The notes under the pieces were generated by a model. The model ran no database searches, had not been told where the DNA came from, and saw nothing but the letters and a program-made list of their open reading frames with translations. Source: JARRRL01 sp037380725 (lineage in GTDB: Bacteria; Pseudomonadota; Gammaproteobacteria; Pseudomonadales; JANQJO01). Taken from it: DNA of 24,656 nucleotides. Within the stretch, counting starts at the first letter, position 1. The number at the start of each line of letters is the position of its first letter. A program made the position numbers and the translations under genes. The stretch covers positions 1 to 24,656 of the forward strand of contig JARRRL010000074.1 in assembly GCA_037380725.1 (NCBI GenBank). Direction: 5' to 3'. Positions 1 to 7,708 of the stretch are shown piece after piece.

Positions 1-1
1 A

Positions 2-715
2 TCGGGTCCGGCATTACCGGGGAAATTGGCCGATTGCAGCAGCAATGAACCAGAGCGGGGTGAGTTGTTTTTGGTGGAAGGGGATTCCGCAGGCGGCTCC
101 GCTAAGCAGGCGCGGGATCGTGAATTTCAAGCGGTCATGCCTTTGCGTGGGAAAATTTTAAATACCTGGGAAATGGACAGCGGTGAAATTATTGGCTCAG
201 CGGAGATTCATGATATCGCTGTTGCGATTGGGCTTGATCCTGGGCAATCGGAATTGTCGGCCTTGCGGTATCATAAAATTTGTATTTTGGCGGATGCCGA
301 CTCCGATGGCTTGCACATTGCGACCTTGTTGTGCGCGCTGTTTGTACGGCATTTTCCGGATTTGGTGAAGGCGGGTCACGTGTTTGTTGCGATGCCGCCG
401 TTGTATCGGATTGATGTGGGCAAAGAAGTGTTTTATGCGCTGGATGAAGCGGAGAAGAACGGCGTTTTGGATCGCATCAAAGCGGGTAAAAAAACCGGTA
501 AGATTAACGTTCAGCGATTTAAAGGTTTGGGTGAGATGAACCCTTTGCAGTTGCGTGAAACCACCATGGCGCCGGATACGCGACGTTTGGTACAGCTTGA
601 GTACGAAGATGTCCCCGAAACATGCCAACTTTTGGATATGCTGCTGGCAAAAAAACGTTCAGCGGATCGACGGCAATGGTTGGAGAAATGCGGGGATCGA
701 GCTGCCTTAGCATAA
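2..715 (+). CDS. parE: DNA topoisomerase IV subunit B, 3' portion
   Basis: The reading frame is open from the window edge, so the 5' part of the gene is missing. The product is the C-terminal half (about 237 residues) of the ATPase subunit of topoisomerase IV, which decatenates daughter chromosomes in the cytoplasm together with ParC. The TOPRIM motifs are visible: FLVEGDSAGGSAKQARDR, the acidic metal-binding LADADSDGLHIATLL, and PLYRIDLGKE-like and QRFKGLGEMNP segments typical of ParE/GyrB. The short tail after LLAKKRSADRRQWLE and the lack of the long GyrB insertion match ParE rather than GyrB. No parC follows; the next recognisable sequence is a decayed ATP-binding domain, so the local parE/parC neighbourhood, if there was one, is interrupted. 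Confidence 0.95.
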   Translation, partial: SGPALPGKLADCSSNEPERGELFLVEGDSAGGSAKQARDREFQAVMPLRGKILNTWEMDSGEIIGSAEIHDIAVAIGLDPGQSELSALRYHKICILADADSDGLHIATLLCALFVRHFPDLVKAGHVFVAMPPLYRIDVGKEVFYALDEAEKNGVLDRIKAGKKTGKINVQRFKGLGEMNPLQLRETTMAPDTRRLVQLEYEDVPETCQLLDMLLAKKRSADRRQWLEKCGDRAALA

Positions 716-733
716 GTTATGTCAAATTAACCA

Positions 734-1560
734 ATGAAGTTAAACCATAGACTCAAAGCGCTAGAATTCAAAGCGGCCTTGCTGATTGACGATGAAACCA
801 TGCGGTCTTGCGTCGAAAACATAAATCGGGTGGTATCAAAAGCGGATCGATACATATTACCAAGGTCGTCACGGTCATCTGGATGGCGCACAAATATTAC
901 TCCCACGCTGTGAGAGATTGGGTAGAGCAAAATGATCAAATCAATTTGAATATCCCTGATTCGACAAAGCTAAAAAAGAGAGAAAACCTGCAAGCATACA
1001 TATATCGTATTTCTGATCGGTATGTGCGAGGGGAGGGGTCTGATTACCGGGCAAAGACCACCAAGGAGCTTGATGAGGAACGCAATACTGCTTTTGTGGC
1101 GGCTATTGATGAAAACCTGCGTAGAGAAACCAAATGGTTTTACCCTCTTGAAGCCGTTCGGGAGTCCTTGATCAATGCGCTAGCCCATCGTGATTGGACA
1201 CGTTTTGTAGAGATTGAAGTTGCCAGTTATTCCGACCGATTTGAAGTCATTAGTCCTGGTACGCTACCCAACTCTATGACCATAGAAAAAATGAAAGCGG
1301 GACAGCGCTCCCCGAGAAACACGCTTATTATGGAAGTGCTTCGGGACTATGGTTATGTCGATTATCGTGGGATGGGTGTCAGGACTAAGATTGTTCCGCT
1401 AACGCGAGCGCGCTCTCGTTATTCTCGTTCCCACGCTTCTGCGTGGGAATGCATAACTGACCTTCACACACTCAATAACCACATTCGTTGTCAGGCAGAT
1501 CTTGCTTTCCGCCGCATTACCGTTGTGCTCCTCCGTGTTAGAGAAGCGATTGGATTGTGA
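734..1560 (+). pseudogene. Remnant of an AlbA/HATPase_c_4-type ATP-binding protein
   Basis: One frame from a TTG at 808 to 1560 contains an ATP-binding (HATPase_c_4) domain of the kind found behind Schlafen/AlbA_2 domains in RecG-like putative regulators. Recognisable parts are YPLEAVRESLINALAHRDW, YSDRFEVISPGTLPNSM and SPRNTLIMEVLRDYGYVDYRGMGVRTKIVPL. The N-terminal AlbA_2 domain is absent and the first 50 or so residues do not look like the family. The homology stops near 1410, after which the frame runs into a palindromic repeat (1428-1449) and unrelated sequence. A second short frame opens at 734 and closes before 915; I do not recognise it. There is no good ribosome site. I infer a 5'- and 3'-truncated remnant, probably not functional. 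Confidence 0.6.
1428..1449. repeat. Palindromic repeat element (TTCCCACGC / GCGTGGGAA)
   Basis: Perfect 9-base arms, TTCCCACGC at 1428-1436 and GCGTGGGAA at 1441-1449, flank a four-base loop TTCT, followed by TGCATA. From memory, elements of the form CGTTCCCACGCTCTGCGTGGGAATGCAT are dispersed in many gammaproteobacterial genomes. Here it lies exactly where the ATP-binding-domain homology ends. No second copy is present in this window. Confidence 0.6.
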
Positions 1561-1664
1561 AGGCACGTGGGTATTTGGTTGTCATTGCGATGATGGACTT
1601 TGGCTGCTGAAGTTCTGTGATGTGGCCAACAGCAGAGTGGGCGCACAATATTCTCATTTTTTAA

Positions 1665-1685
1665 CATAAAATTAGCCATTTTATG
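1665..1685. promoter_or_regulatory. AT-rich inverted repeat upstream of mltC-like gene
   Basis: CATAAAAT (1665-1672) and ATTTTATG (1678-1685) form a perfect 8-base inverted repeat with a 5-base centre, about 27 bases upstream of the -35 element of the transglycosylase promoter. It has the form of an operator. No downstream T-tract supports a terminator on the plus strand. The function is inferred only. Confidence 0.3.
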
Positions 1686-1711
1686 GTTGTTAATATAACT
1701 TTTAATTTGTT

Positions 1712-1742
1712 GTGACACATCATCACGCCATTTCGCTATACT
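1712..1742 (+). promoter_or_regulatory. Sigma-70-type promoter for the mltC-like gene
   Basis: GTGACA (1712-1717, five of six matches to the -35 consensus) and TATACT (1737-1742, five of six matches to the -10 consensus) are separated by 19 bases, slightly long. A transcript would start near 1749, downstream of the GTG that gives the longest frame. This argues that translation begins at one of the ATGs at 1823-1835. Confidence 0.5.
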
Positions 1743-1831
1743 CAGCCTGGATGGTTTTACTCGATTCGACCACGGTGCGCCCGGTGGGGAAGTGTGGTGT
1801 CGATTTATTGTCACGACAAGGCATGGCGAGC

Positions 1832-3106
1832 ATGATGGCAAGTATTTCAGTCAAACATATGCTGATCAGCATGGCGCTGGCGTGGGGGATGCACGCGTTA
1901 CCGGCCTGGACTTCCGTGATTAACGAAGATGAAGGCGTGGCGTCTTCATCGTTATCGGGAGACGCCATTCGCGGCGAAGAAGGTGAATCTGAACCGCAAA
2001 CCGCCGTTGATCAAGCCTTGCCAGAAGCTGTTTATTACCGCATTGATCGTCAGATGCAGCAAGCCTGGCATCAACATGTGCGTGCGGTGCGAGCGCATTG
2101 GCAAGATGCCAGTGTTTCCAGTGCTATGGAATGGGTTACCTACGTTGATGGTATGCGCATAAGACGTTGCGTGGATTTTCGCAACAATCAAATTGATATT
2201 ACCGTGCCAGCGGTTCATTCAGAAACTGGTCATGGAGTTGATTATTCCGCTACGGGAGAGCGCGTTGAGCAGCAGTTGCGCGCGTTATTGAGTACCACCA
2301 TTGAGCAGGCATTAATGGCGGATCCGGTTTTTGAAAACGTATGGCCGGAATTGCAGCAGTATGCGCCGATCACGTTTTCGAAGGAGTTGGTGTTGTCGGA
2401 ATTATTTTCTGAATCGAAACCATCCGATCGCGCTGTGGCGCGTTTGAGTCAACGTTTGATGGCAAAAGCGGAAGTGGGTTTTTATCAGAAAGTGGCGAAT
2501 GGTTCGGTGAACATGTCCGTGAAATTGGATGAGCGACTCACTTATACGGTCCCACTGCCCAGTGATCGATTGATACGCAAAGCACGGCAATATCGCGGTC
2601 TCATTGTGTCGTCGACGGAAGCTTTTCATGTCCCGACGGATTTGGTTTACGCCATCATTCACACCGAGAGTCATTTCAATCCATTGGCTCGATCGCCAGT
2701 ACCGGCTTATGGCTTGATGCAAATTGTGCCCAGTACATCTGGGCGCGATGCTTCGCGTGTTTTGTTTGACCATGCGCGTTTGCTGAGTCCTTCTTTCTTG
2801 TATGATCCGCAGAACAATATCAAGGTGGGAGCTGCGTACATACGTTTACTGTATTTTAATTATTTTAAAGCGGTGCAAGATCCGAAAAGTCGCTTGTATT
2901 GCGTGATCGCGGCTTACAACGCCGGGATCACGGCGGTAGCGCGCGTGTTTGGTGATGCGACCGCTGTGGATCGTGTGGCACCTGCTCTGAATGCGTTGTC
3001 TTCACAGCAAGTGCTGGCTCGATTGCTGGAGTCGTTGCCGGCGCAAGAGACACGAGATTATTTGAAAAAAGTATTGGCGCGAAAAAGCCTGTACTCTCGA
3101 GTTTGA
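1832..3106 (+). CDS. mltC: MltC-like membrane-bound/periplasmic lytic transglycosylase
   Basis: Predicted to cleave the MurNAc-GlcNAc bond of peptidoglycan with formation of 1,6-anhydro ends in the periplasm. The N-terminal half (roughly residues 60-230) corresponds to the MltC-specific domain, and residues about 245-424 form the SLT domain. Visible SLT motifs are IIHTESHFNP with the catalytic Glu at residue 279, YGLMQIVP, FLYDPQNNIKVGAAY and VIAAYNAG, collinear with E. coli MltC. The start is chosen from the promoter at 1712-1742 and an AAGG 10 bases upstream of 1832; ATGs at 1823 and 1835 are alternatives. The signal peptide (MASISVKHMLISMALAWGMH, then ALPA) has no lipobox cysteine, whereas E. 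coli MltC is a lipoprotein, so this protein is probably soluble in the periplasm. The length, 424 residues, exceeds the roughly 360 of E. coli MltC. Confidence 0.85.
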   Translation: MMASISVKHMLISMALAWGMHALPAWTSVINEDEGVASSSLSGDAIRGEEGESEPQTAVDQALPEAVYYRIDRQMQQAWHQHVRAVRAHWQDASVSSAMEWVTYVDGMRIRRCVDFRNNQIDITVPAVHSETGHGVDYSATGERVEQQLRALLSTTIEQALMADPVFENVWPELQQYAPITFSKELVLSELFSESKPSDRAVARLSQRLMAKAEVGFYQKVANGSVNMSVKLDERLTYTVPLPSDRLIRKARQYRGLIVSSTEAFHVPTDLVYAIIHTESHFNPLARSPVPAYGLMQIVPSTSGRDASRVLFDHARLLSPSFLYDPQNNIKVGAAYIRLLYFNYFKAVQDPKSRLYCVIAAYNAGITAVARVFGDATAVDRVAPALNALSSQQVLARLLESLPAQETRDYLKKVLARKSLYSRV

Positions 3107-3112
3107 ATCAGT

Positions 3113-3695
3113 ATGATATGGCCCCTTTGTTTTTTGAAAGCGCCTTTTCTGAACGCGTGTCTTGCGTGCAATGTGTTGATGGCTGTGCTGCTAATAATTG
3201 TGGCGTTCCTAGCAGCCTGTACGCCTCATCCTGAGGCGGCGGCGGACGCGTCCGATGCACAAAACGCGGGAGCCTTTGGTTTTCACGCTGTCTCACTTCG
3301 AGGCGCACATAGAGGATGAGGCTTTCACGCCGTACTTCTCTGTTGTGGGTCGAATTGAATGCGAAGGCAATAGCACGGCATCGTGTACGGATATGGATGA
3401 TGGAACAAAGCTGCAAGTGTGGCTCGATTATCAGGTGTCTGGGGCATCCATTGATTTTATGGCAACGGGACGTTTGTGGACGATGATAAGTCAGGATGAT
3501 GTCAATGTGAAACCGTCCGGGGAGTTTGCGTTGCGTTTACCCTTACCACGCCATGATCTGACACAAGAAGCCATGACTTTCTCCATGAATGTAGTGGGTT
3601 GGGTTCCATTATTCACGGGGTATTTGCAAATGGCGCTGGTAACGCCTGTGCAAGCGCGTTTAAATATTCCGTTGAAAAAAACGGCGTCAGAATAG
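3113..3695 (+). pseudogene. Putative lipoprotein gene with an apparent frameshift
   Basis: Two frames seem to be parts of one gene. From the ATG at 3113, a 36-residue leader ends in IIVAFLAAC, a lipobox with its Cys codon at 3218-3220; that frame stops at 3319. An overlapping frame shifted by one base is open from 3213 to 3695 and encodes a body starting around PLVFTLSHFEAHIEDEAF, with an ATG at 3255 but no convincing ribosome site. The body (about 140 residues) has alternating hydrophobic residues suggestive of a beta-rich fold and a CEGNSTASC pair that could form a disulfide, which suits an exported protein. I do not recognise the family. Either a one-base indel between about 3213 and 3319 (mutation or sequencing error) has split a lipoprotein gene, or the 146-residue frame from 3255 is translated alone. 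It starts 6 bases after the transglycosylase stop, so co-transcription is likely. Confidence 0.5.
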
Positions 3696-3769
3696 ATTGC
3701 TACTGATTTGAGGAGGGCCACGCAGGGGCCTGAACCGAATGGGTTAAATGAAAGGATAAAATGTAAGCA

Positions 3770-4141
3770 ATGATCAATAATAAAACCGAAAAGACGGAAT
3801 CCAGGTACGCCATACTGCACCCTTCGCGCGATGATTCCGCTATGGTGAAAAGACCAGATAAGAAAGTCGTGATGGGAGAGACGTTTTCGGATGAAGCGTT
3901 GGAATCTTTTTTATGCGTTGCACCGACGTCGCGGGAGCCAGCGGATTTTTGTCGATTGCGTGTGGCGTATCAATTCATGCCGGTGGTGGCGTTTGAGCGA
4001 TTTTTGGATCTGTTACTGACCCGAGGTAAAGCCATTAATCCATGCGATGAAAAAGGCCGTTCTTTTTTGAGTTATCTTGAATCAAATGTCAATCAAACCG
4101 AATACGCGATGGCATTAAAAAGCCGACTGCTCGACGCTTGA
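3770..4141 (+). CDS. PA4642-family-like small protein
   Basis: A small soluble protein of 123 residues from 3770 (AAGGA about 13 bases upstream), or 99 residues from the in-frame ATG at 3842. The part from 3842 (MVKRPDKKVVMGETFSDEALESF, later RLRVAYQFMPVVAFERFLDLLLTRG and NPCDEKGRSFLSYL) resembles the short uncharacterised proteins annotated in pseudomonads as the PA4642 family: a basic start, a SDE-x(3)-SFL segment, a helical block AY-x-M-x(4)-FE-RF, and a DE-GRS/T turn reminiscent of a single ankyrin-like helix pair. The family match is from memory and the biochemical role is unknown. There are no signal peptide or membrane segments. Confidence 0.6.
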   Translation: MINNKTEKTESRYAILHPSRDDSAMVKRPDKKVVMGETFSDEALESFLCVAPTSREPADFCRLRVAYQFMPVVAFERFLDLLLTRGKAINPCDEKGRSFLSYLESNVNQTEYAMALKSRLLDA

Positions 4142-4292
4142 TTTCAGCGTATGACCTGTTGCAGACTGGTTGAGAAGTGCATGTTGATTGTCAGCGGTGT
4201 GAGCGCTGTTGATGTGAATCGTTCTGGGGACTTTTTTTGTGGCGTTTGCCGCTCAAGGGGTCGCTTACGATCTTCCTAACTGAGATGTTGGT

Positions 4293-5111
4293 ATGTTTTT
4301 GAGATACGCGTTGAAAAAATGTTTTGTTACACCGGAAATTGAAGCGAGTTTTGAAAAAATTCCTAAATCCGTTGGCAGTTTTGGTTACGATCCCTGGGGA
4401 TATAATCACGAAGGTGCCCAGATTTGGATGGGCGCGCTCAAGCCGCTTTTTGATAAATACTTTCGTGTGAAAACCGTTGGACTTGAGCACATCCCGGCGC
4501 AAGGGCGTGTGCTGGTGGTGGCGAATCACGGGGGGCAGTTACCCATTGATGGCGCGTTGATTGGCGTCGCCTTGGCCACCAACCCTTATGCACCTCGCGC
4601 ACCCAGGCATATGGTCGATCGCTGGGTGCCAACCATTCCTTATTTAGGCAATGCTTTTAATGAAGCTGGCGCGGTGTTGGGGGATCCCGTTAATTGCGCC
4701 AAAATGTTGCGCAACGAAGAAGCCGTCGTGGTGTTTCCAGAGGGGGTTCGTGGATCCGGGAAGCCGTTTCGAAAACGCTATCAGTTGCAGCGTTTTGGCC
4801 AAGGATTTATGCATTTGGCCATTAATGAAAAAACACCGATTGTTCCGGTTGGCGTGGTGGGGTGTGAAGAAATTATTCCTTCATTGGCGAATGTAAATAT
4901 ATTGGCGCATTTATTGCGTATGCCTTATTTTCCCTTGTGCCCCCCTTTTCCGTTGCCCGTACAGGTGCGGCTGTATTTTGGGGAGCCGATGATGTTTTCG
5001 AATGGCGATATGAGTGAAACGGAAGTGCAGCGTAAAGTCAATCAGGTGAAAACGGCGATTGCAGCACTGATCAAACGTGGCCTCGGTGAACGAAAGGGAT
5101 GGTTCGCATGA
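4293..5111 (+). CDS. Lysophospholipid acyltransferase family protein (PlsC-like)
   Basis: A 272-residue protein of the glycerolipid acyltransferase superfamily, expected to transfer acyl groups to a lysolipid or related alcohol at the inner membrane. Motif I is NHGGQLPID (His79 to Asp86), an H-x6-D arrangement as in the MGAT/DUF374-like branch rather than the H-x4-D of classical PlsC. Motif III is FPEGVRG (148-154) and motif IV is IVPVGVVG (183-190). There is no clear transmembrane helix, but a hydrophobic stretch near residues 207-222 (HLLRMPYFPLCPPFPLP) could be membrane-associated. The gene overlaps the next by four bases (ATGA), indicating translational coupling with the SDR-fold protein. 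The substrate cannot be read from sequence. Confidence 0.85.
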   Translation: MFLRYALKKCFVTPEIEASFEKIPKSVGSFGYDPWGYNHEGAQIWMGALKPLFDKYFRVKTVGLEHIPAQGRVLVVANHGGQLPIDGALIGVALATNPYAPRAPRHMVDRWVPTIPYLGNAFNEAGAVLGDPVNCAKMLRNEEAVVVFPEGVRGSGKPFRKRYQLQRFGQGFMHLAINEKTPIVPVGVVGCEEIIPSLANVNILAHLLRMPYFPLCPPFPLPVQVRLYFGEPMMFSNGDMSETEVQRKVNQVKTAIAALIKRGLGERKGWFA

Positions 5112-6067
5112 ATGCAGCGAAATTGGATCGGCCCACGATATTGATTACGGGGGCGGGTGGCGCACTGGCTCGGCGCGTGTTGTCTCAATTAAAGTATGAT
5201 TTCAATATCGTTGCGGTGGATTTTCGACGACGGGTACAAACCGATCGCGGTATGCCCAGCTATCGGGTGAGTTATCATACGCGTGCTTTTGAAGAGATTT
5301 TTCGTGATCATCCCATTTCCGGCGTGTTGCACATTGGGCGAATGGGCTTGTATGAATCGGATCACAAACATCGTTATACGGTAAACGTATTGGGAACGCA
5401 GAAACTGCTGGATTTGTCCTTGAAGTACCAAGTCAAGAAGGTGGTGGTGCTCTCGACGTATTACGTTTATGGTGCCAGCCCCTACAATCCGGCCTTGATC
5501 ACCGAAGATTACCCATTGAAAGCCTCTGAATTGGTCTCGGATTTGGTGGATTCGGTGGAGTTGGAAAATTTAGCTAATATTTATTTGTGGAAATACCCAG
5601 AGTTGAATATGACGATTTTGCGACCGTGCAATATCGTTGGACCTGGGGTTTTGAACAGTGTCAGCCAGTTGTTTTCACGACGCTGGGCGCCCGTGATCAC
5701 CGGGTTTTCGCCTATGATGCAATTTATACACGTCGACGATATGGCGGAAGCCATGGCCCTAGCGTTTCGGGTTAATCATCCCGGTGTGTACAACGTTGCT
5801 GTGGAGGATTGGGTTTCGTATCAAGCGGCTTTGCTGCAGTGTGGTTGTCGACGTGTGCCGGTACCCAATGTGACCGGAAAATTTGTGAGTCTGATGGCTC
5901 GAAAAGTGGCGGGACGCGCGTTCCCCGATTACTTAACAAATTATTATAAATATCCGGTGATCATCGATGGCAGTTTGTTCAATCGAACGTTTCAGTTTGT
6001 GGCCAACAGAAGTTTAGATGATATTTTTTCTCATTACCGTGAAACCAAAGAATTGCAGGTGTGTTGA
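5108..6067 (+). CDS. Extended SDR-fold NAD(P)-binding protein, active site degenerate
   Basis: A 319-residue protein with a Rossmann N-terminus (ILITGAGGALARRVL, residues 11-25; glycine pattern TGxxGxxA), a central LSTYYVYG strand (115-122), and LRPCNIVGPG and MQFIHVDDMAEAM segments typical of NAD-dependent epimerase/dehydratases. The usual YxxxK catalytic pair should sit near residues 145-149, where the sequence is DLVDS followed by VELENL, so both Tyr and Lys appear to be missing. It may bind a nucleotide without classical SDR chemistry. The start at 5108 is chosen over 5099 because AAGGGA (5094-5099) is 8 bases upstream and the ATG overlaps the stop of the acyltransferase gene. The coupling suggests a shared lipid-related pathway (inference). 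It converges on the ABC1 kinase gene with a gap of 17 bases. Confidence 0.8.
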   Translation: MNAAKLDRPTILITGAGGALARRVLSQLKYDFNIVAVDFRRRVQTDRGMPSYRVSYHTRAFEEIFRDHPISGVLHIGRMGLYESDHKHRYTVNVLGTQKLLDLSLKYQVKKVVVLSTYYVYGASPYNPALITEDYPLKASELVSDLVDSVELENLANIYLWKYPELNMTILRPCNIVGPGVLNSVSQLFSRRWAPVITGFSPMMQFIHVDDMAEAMALAFRVNHPGVYNVAVEDWVSYQAALLQCGCRRVPVPNVTGKFVSLMARKVAGRAFPDYLTNYYKYPVIIDGSLFNRTFQFVANRSLDDIFSHYRETKELQVC

Positions 6068-6084
6068 GGGATGGGAACGCTTCT

Positions 6085-7416
6085 TCACGGTGGTGGTGCG
6101 AGCGTTTTGGTTTCCATAAAATGAAAACGGTGATCATCCAGGATGTTTACGTCGGGTGCCAGCAGTTGCAAGTAACGATCGAAGTACAGCATTTGCTTGA
6201 GCAATAGGGCAAATTCTCTCGGGAAATGTATGCCGTATTTTTTTCCTAAATTCATCAGTTTCAGTAAAATATCATTCACTTCCTGATCTGAAATGCCCAG
6301 GCCTTCGATGTGAGGGGAGGAGATGTCGTGTGAGCTTGTTTGCGCTGAGTCGGCGATACCAAACGAGTGGTATAGGCGTTCGATGTCTTGAGCGAGTGCA
6401 TGGGCGTCCACGGTGTCGCTGGTGACCCCGATGTCCACCATTGCTTTGGCCATACTGAAAAAATCGGTGCTGCTGACCGCTTGAATGAATGCGGTGATGG
6501 CAGACCACGTGCTGGGGCTGACGTGTCCCACGATGCCGAAATCAATAAAACCAACGCGACCATCGTTCAGAATAAGTAAATTGCCGGCGTGTACGTCTGC
6601 GTGGAAGGAAGGACCCGATAACACGGTTGCAAACCAGGTAGTCATGGCGTTGATTAGGCTTTGTTGTGGGTCACTGGTGAAGTGCCGTGCGCGCTCAAGA
6701 TCGGTGAATGGGACCCCGTACAAACGTTCTTGAGTCAGTACTTTTTGACTGCTGTATTCGTCGTAGATAGCCGGTGCGACAACCTGTGTGTTATGGGATG
6801 CGATGAGGAATGTGCGAAACGCTTTAACGTTTTCCGCTTCACGCAGAAAATCACATTCAGCCATCATGCTGCTTTGTATTTCCTCAACCACGGCGGACAA
6901 CGATGCCATCGTCAGTCTGGGGGCTAGCCATTCCAATACGCGTGCCGCGATGTACAAAAAATGCAAATCCGTTTGCAGTATGTGGTTTACGCCGGGTTTT
7001 TGTACTTTGACGACGACGTTTTCGCCGGTAATCAGCGTTGCGGCGTGCACTTGAGCGATGGAGGCGCTGGCCAAGGGTTGTGGATCGATTTCACGAAAAC
7101 AGCGGTACAGCGGTTTATTCAGTGAGTCACGAATGACTTTTTCAATAGCGGGAAATGGGATGGCGGGCGTGTTGTCCAAGCAGCCCTGGAAAGCTTCCAC
7201 GTACTCATCGGGGAAAAATGAGGGGGAACTGGCAATAAATTGACCCAATTTTATATACGTGGAACCCAGATTTTCGAACAATTCACGCAACAGCTGAGGT
7301 CGTGGTGGTCGATGGCCGAGCAGCCATCGACTGCTGGTGCTGCCCAGGATCAGGGCTGTTTGTGTGAGGCGTTTGGCGCTTTTTGCTCCTAATCGTAGCG
7401 GATCCAGTATTTTCAC
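6085..7416 (-). CDS. ABC1/UbiB (AarF) family atypical kinase
   Basis: A 443-residue member of the ABC1/COQ8/UbiB protein-kinase-like family, whose best-known members support ubiquinone biosynthesis or lipid homeostasis through ATP-dependent activity. The family hallmarks are present: KLGQ (Lys56-Gln59), the alanine-rich loop ASASIAQVH (117-124), the ATP-contacting lysine in VVVKVQKPG (Lys137), HADVHAGN (272-279) and FIDFG (Asp292). E. coli UbiB is about 546 residues with C-terminal membrane helices; this protein ends earlier and shows no such helices. The GTG start at 7416 is chosen because GAGAGGA lies 7 bases upstream; the longer frame from the ATG at 7455 has a weaker site. ubiE and ubiJ are not nearby, so this need not be the main UbiB of the organism. 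Confidence 0.88.
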   Translation of the reverse strand: MKILDPLRLGAKSAKRLTQTALILGSTSSRWLLGHRPPRPQLLRELFENLGSTYIKLGQFIASSPSFFPDEYVEAFQGCLDNTPAIPFPAIEKVIRDSLNKPLYRCFREIDPQPLASASIAQVHAATLITGENVVVKVQKPGVNHILQTDLHFLYIAARVLEWLAPRLTMASLSAVVEEIQSSMMAECDFLREAENVKAFRTFLIASHNTQVVAPAIYDEYSSQKVLTQERLYGVPFTDLERARHFTSDPQQSLINAMTTWFATVLSGPSFHADVHAGNLLILNDGRVGFIDFGIVGHVSPSTWSAITAFIQAVSSTDFFSMAKAMVDIGVTSDTVDAHALAQDIERLYHSFGIADSAQTSSHDISSPHIEGLGISDQEVNDILLKLMNLGKKYGIHFPREFALLLKQMLYFDRYLQLLAPDVNILDDHRFHFMETKTLAPPP

Positions 7417-7468
7417 TGCATTATCCTCTCCATCGTTGTGACACAGGCAATCCATTGTTGTGATTTTT

Positions 7469-7494
7469 TTCCTTGGGAAGATTCCTTGGGAAGA
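7469..7494. repeat. 13-bp perfect tandem duplication
   Basis: TTCCTTGGGAAGA occurs twice with no gap (7469-7481 and 7482-7494), just upstream of the ABC1 kinase gene on the minus strand. Each copy contains TTCC/GGAA half-sites. On the minus strand the copies supply AAGGAA sequences upstream of the alternative ATG start at 7455. Confidence 0.8.
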
Positions 7495-7633
7495 AAGCCA
7501 CGCAGCGTTTATTTGCCCCAGCGGCTATCTACCCAGCTGATCAGGCAAATGATACAGTCTTTTTCAAGCCATGTGCTTTTAGAATAAAGCGCTTTCACAA
7601 GAGTGCGCATGTGGCGTGCTGTGTCAGTGACTA

Positions 7634-7671
7634 TTTTGATATCAGTTTGACTGTTTTGATATCAGTTTGAC
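7634..7671. repeat. 18-bp direct repeats at 20-bp period
   Basis: TTTTGATATCAGTTTGAC is present at 7634-7651 and again at 7654-7671, perfect over 18 bases, with two bases between copies. The 20-base period is about two helical turns, so a protein could bind both copies on the same DNA face. They lie 38-75 bases upstream of the serine hydrolase start. The repeat could be an operator or a slippage duplication. Confidence 0.75.
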
Positions 7672-7708
7672 GCCTATGACGAGCTGGGAAACGGAGTGAG
7701 GGAGCATC

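Noticed and set aside
197..628. Minus-strand frame of 143 residues inside parE
   Set aside because: It is the antisense of well-conserved parE coding sequence and resembles no family.
7473..7670. Plus-strand frame of 65 residues before the serine hydrolase
   Set aside because: It lies over two tandem duplications, has no ribosome site and no recognisable sequence.
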